Assembly: GCA_965221465.1 (NCBI GenBank)
Contig: OZ244892.1
Location: forward strand, 1,922,001-1,986,000
Origin: Azophilus sp965221465
GTDB taxonomy: Bacteria; Pseudomonadota; Gammaproteobacteria; Pseudomonadales; Azotimanducaceae
DNA length: 64,000 nt
Direction: 5' to 3'
Positions 62,239 to 64,000 of the stretch are shown here, piece after piece. Each line of letters begins with the position of its first letter. Positions within the stretch are counted from its first letter, which is position 1. The notes beneath the pieces were generated by a model. It was not told the origin of the DNA and made no database searches. It saw nothing but the letters and a program-made list of their open reading frames with translations. The position numbers and the translations under genes were made by a program.

Positions 62239-62946
62239 CCGGTCGACGCGGGCAAGTCCTGCTTCCTGGTCGCGTGCGAGCGCCGCATGATCGACGCGGG
62301 TGGGGTCGGGGCCGCGGCCCGCACCGGGGTTGACGACGACGCATATTCCCACGAGCGGCAGGCCGAGTTCCCGGGCGAGCGCCGCTTCCGGCATGGCGGT
62401 CATGCCGACCAGCGTGCATCCGTCCCGTTCCAGGTGATCGATTTCGGCAGCCGTCTCGAGGCGCGGGCCCTGGGTACAACCGTAGACGCCCCCCTCCACC
62501 ACGGGCTGGCCGATGCGTTCGGCCACCGCGGCAAGCTCTCGGCCAAGCCCGGCATCGAACGGCACCGTGAAATCGACGTGCAACTCGCCCGCCTGGTCGA
62601 AGGTATGGTCGCGTCCCCAGGTGTAATCGACGATCTGATTCGGCAGCACGAGGTCGCCGGGCCGCAAGCCCGCCGCGATGGCGCCGACGGTGTAGGTCGC
62701 AACGATTCGCTCGGCGCCCAGTTCCTTCAGCAGCCAGAGATTGGCGCGGTAATTGATGGCGTGCGGGGCAAGGGCGTGGGGCTCGCCGTGACGGGGTAGT
62801 GCGATCAGGCGGCCATTCCCGGGCCGTCCGCTCCTCACCGGGCCGGGAATCGCGCCATAGGGCGTGTTCCGGACCAGATCCTCCTCGGTCAGGCGCTCGA
62901 GCAAAGGAAGCCCGCCCGAACCCGTGATGAGCCCCGTGGCGATCAA
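62194..62946 (-). CDS. S-methyl-5'-thioinosine phosphorylase
   Basis: 250 residues from TTG 62946, which overlaps the hpt stop (TTGA). PNP/MTAP fold: GLITGSGGLPLLERL at the start, GDLVLPNQIVDYTWGRDHTF, GGVYGCTQGPRLETAAEI and VGMTAMPEAALARELGL. This set, found in Pseudomonas and relatives, marks the MTI-specific branch that salvages methylthioinosine to hypoxanthine. Its co-operon partner hpt then uses hypoxanthine, a coherent purine salvage pair. Its 3' end overlaps csiV by 45 bp. Confidence 0.9.
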   Translation of the reverse strand: MIATGLITGSGGLPLLERLTEEDLVRNTPYGAIPGPVRSGRPGNGRLIALPRHGEPHALAPHAINYRANLWLLKELGAERIVATYTVGAIAAGLRPGDLVLPNQIVDYTWGRDHTFDQAGELHVDFTVPFDAGLGRELAAVAERIGQPVVEGGVYGCTQGPRLETAAEIDHLERDGCTLVGMTAMPEAALARELGLPLVGICVVVNPGAGRGPDPTRVDHAALARDQEAGLARVDRLISAFCGFESSQGI

Positions 62947-63509
62947 CGGTTGCGTTCCAGGTCTTCCGGCAGCGCATGGACGGCGGGCAGGTTCCGCCAG
63001 TAGCCGCGATAGTCCATGCCACAACCGATCAGGTAACGGTCCGGGCACTCCAGCGCCGTGAAATCGATCTCGATCGACTCGTTCCTCGGGGCCTTCTTGC
63101 GCACCAGCACCGTCGTCCACACCCGTGCGGCGCCCTCTTCCGCAACCCGGCGCTTCACTGCCTTCATCGTGTCGCCGTCGTCGAGCACATCGTCGACGAT
63201 GAGCACCTGCCGGCCGGCCAGGCCCTGGGGCGGTCCGGCGACCCAGCGAAGCGAACCGCCCTCGGTGTAGTCGCCGTAGCGGGTCACCTGCACGCAGGCG
63301 AGTTCCAGCGGAAAATGCAACCGTGCGAGCAGCCGACCGCCGTAGAAGAGCGCGCCGTTCATGAGACAGAGAACCAGCGGATTGGCTGCCTCGAGGGCAA
63401 GCGTCAGACGCACCGCGGTGCGGTCGATCGCCCGGGTTACCGTCTCGGCATCGACGACCGGTTCCGCCCGGCGCCGGGCCGTCAGGACGTATTCCGGCAC
63501 ACCCGTCAT
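62943..63509 (-). CDS. hpt: Hypoxanthine-guanine phosphoribosyltransferase
   Basis: 188 residues from ATG 63509 (63521 adds four). The PRPP-binding loop VLIVDDVLDDGDTM is intact, with LVLCLMNGALFYGGRLL and PDRYLIGCGMDYRGYWRNLP also matching the family. It converts hypoxanthine or guanine with PRPP to IMP or GMP. It is directly upstream of and coupled to the methylthioinosine phosphorylase gene, which produces hypoxanthine. Confidence 0.93.
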   Translation of the reverse strand: MTGVPEYVLTARRRAEPVVDAETVTRAIDRTAVRLTLALEAANPLVLCLMNGALFYGGRLLARLHFPLELACVQVTRYGDYTEGGSLRWVAGPPQGLAGRQVLIVDDVLDDGDTMKAVKRRVAEEGAARVWTTVLVRKKAPRNESIEIDFTALECPDRYLIGCGMDYRGYWRNLPAVHALPEDLERNR

Positions 63510-63525
63510 TTCCCGGTACACCCGT

Positions 63526-63585
63526 CAGCCCCACCTGTTCGCGAATAAACGTAGCGTATTTCGAACCCGGCGCGCCGCAAAAGCG
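63526..63585 (+). repeat. Small repeat plus fragment of the dispersed family
   Basis: 63526-63545 closely matches 41449-41470 (CAGCCC.ACCTGTTCGCGAAT). Next to it, TTCGAACCCGGCGCGCC (63569-63585) is the reverse complement of the linker sequence in copies at 16.07 and 24.60 kb. It fills most of the short gap between hpt and the MscS-like gene. Confidence 0.6.
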
Positions 63586-63600
63586 GTGTGCAAGCACAGG

Positions 63601-64000
63601 TCATGCTTCCGCCATGTGCAGGGTGCGGGTGGGAAAGGCAATCTCGGCGCCGTGGCCGGATATGATGTCCGCAATCCGGAAAAGGATTTCCTGCTTGATC
63701 GCGTGAAACTCGACCCACACCACCGTCTTCGTGAACGTATAGACAAAGAAGTCGACGGAGGAAGGCCCGAACGTCACGAAGTTGACCATCAGCGTACGCG
63801 ACGTGTCGATGGCAGCGTGGGCGCGGAGCATGTCTTCCACATCCTTGACGATCGCCGGCAGCACGCCGATGTCCTCGTAGCGGACGCCGATGGTCTCGTA
63901 GATTCTCCGGTTCGACATCCGGGACGGATTCTCCACCGTCAGGCTCGTGAACACCGAGTTCGGCACGTACAACGGCCGCTGGTCGAAAGTGCGGATTCGC
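63601..64000 (-). CDS. MscS-family mechanosensitive channel, C-terminal part (5' end outside window)
   Basis: The frame is open from the window edge to a stop at 63601, giving about 133 residues. It begins inside the family's beta domain with IRTFDQRPLYVPNSVFTSLTVEN, followed by SRMSNRRIYETIGVRYED and the C-terminal alpha/beta cage region. No membrane helix is included, so pore features cannot be judged. The IRTFD..PLYVPNS form resembles YnaI/YbdG-type members. These channels open under membrane tension to release solutes. Confidence 0.88.
   Translation of the reverse strand, partial: RIRTFDQRPLYVPNSVFTSLTVENPSRMSNRRIYETIGVRYEDIGVLPAIVKDVEDMLRAHAAIDTSRTLMVNFVTFGPSSVDFFVYTFTKTVVWVEFHAIKQEILFRIADIISGHGAEIAFPTRTLHMAEA

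Noticed and set aside
1..64000. tRNA or rRNA genes
   Set aside because: None was recognised by eye on either strand in the intergenic gaps.

Overview
This window looks like a chromosomal segment of a GC-rich (roughly 63-65% by eye), aerobic, Gram-negative bacterium, most probably an uncultured or environmental gammaproteobacterium. The clues are the mfd-csiV pair (CsiV is a gammaproteobacterial family), methylthioinosine phosphorylase next to hpt, Bfr/Bfd, a CuA oxidase whose subunit II carries cytochrome c domains, HiPIP, and Lpt-type outer-membrane lipid transport proteins. No rRNA, tRNA, CRISPR array, phage gene or transposase was seen.

Layout. 1-2.5 kb: 5' part of a secreted multi-domain (FN3/Ig/cadherin-like) adhesin with a 24-unit octanucleotide tract just upstream of its start. 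2.8-9.1 kb: carotenoid oxygenase, CmcJ-like oxygenase, hotdog thioesterase, M16 peptidase. 9.3-14.7 kb: a two-gene operon of an AAA/DUF4143 ATPase and a 1381-residue NACHT/STAND-like NTPase with a C-terminal PD-(D/E)XK-like nuclease, preceded by a perfect 17-bp inverted repeat; it may be an uncharacterised defence or DNA-linked module. 14.8-25.6 kb: MetX-like acyltransferase, an FAD-oxidoreductase/SelD fusion, rhodanese, Fe-ADH, GST, glutaryl-CoA dehydrogenase-like enzyme, NRDE protein, TauD-like oxygenase.

25.8-41.0 kb is the centrepiece: a probable sphingolipid (ceramide) locus. Serine palmitoyltransferase, a dedicated acyl carrier protein, an NAD-dependent reductase and an acyl-ACP synthetase form one tight operon (41.0 to 36.8 kb, minus strand). 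A GNAT-like protein at 25.8 kb is a candidate bacterial ceramide synthase. Between them lie two nucleotidyltransferases, an LpxO-like hydroxylase, a GMC oxidoreductase, a CDP-alcohol phosphatidyltransferase, a degenerate nucleotidyltransferase-fold protein, and an LptA/LptF/LptG-like set that could export the product. The lipid backbone assignment rests on family knowledge; the head-group and export roles are inference.

41.5-64 kb: DUF5916 outer-membrane protein, HiPIP, a five-gene cytochrome c oxidase operon with two subunit III genes, divergent bfr/bfd, an N-terminally extended GAPDH, a translationally coupled 2-oxoacid:ferredoxin oxidoreductase plus NAD(P)H/FAD/ferredoxin subunit, mfd-csiV, MTI phosphorylase, hpt, and the 3' end of an MscS-like channel gene.

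A dispersed repeat family runs through the intergenic spaces (near 16.0, 18.6, 22.0, 24.5, 27.0, 33.7, 44.5 and 63.6 kb). Three copies hold a 32-bp imperfect stem with compensatory changes between copies. Every non-Watson-Crick pair becomes G.U on one strand only, which points to a conserved RNA structure. Most copies lie 3' of, and in sense with, a neighbouring gene. I consider this the strongest candidate for something undescribed.
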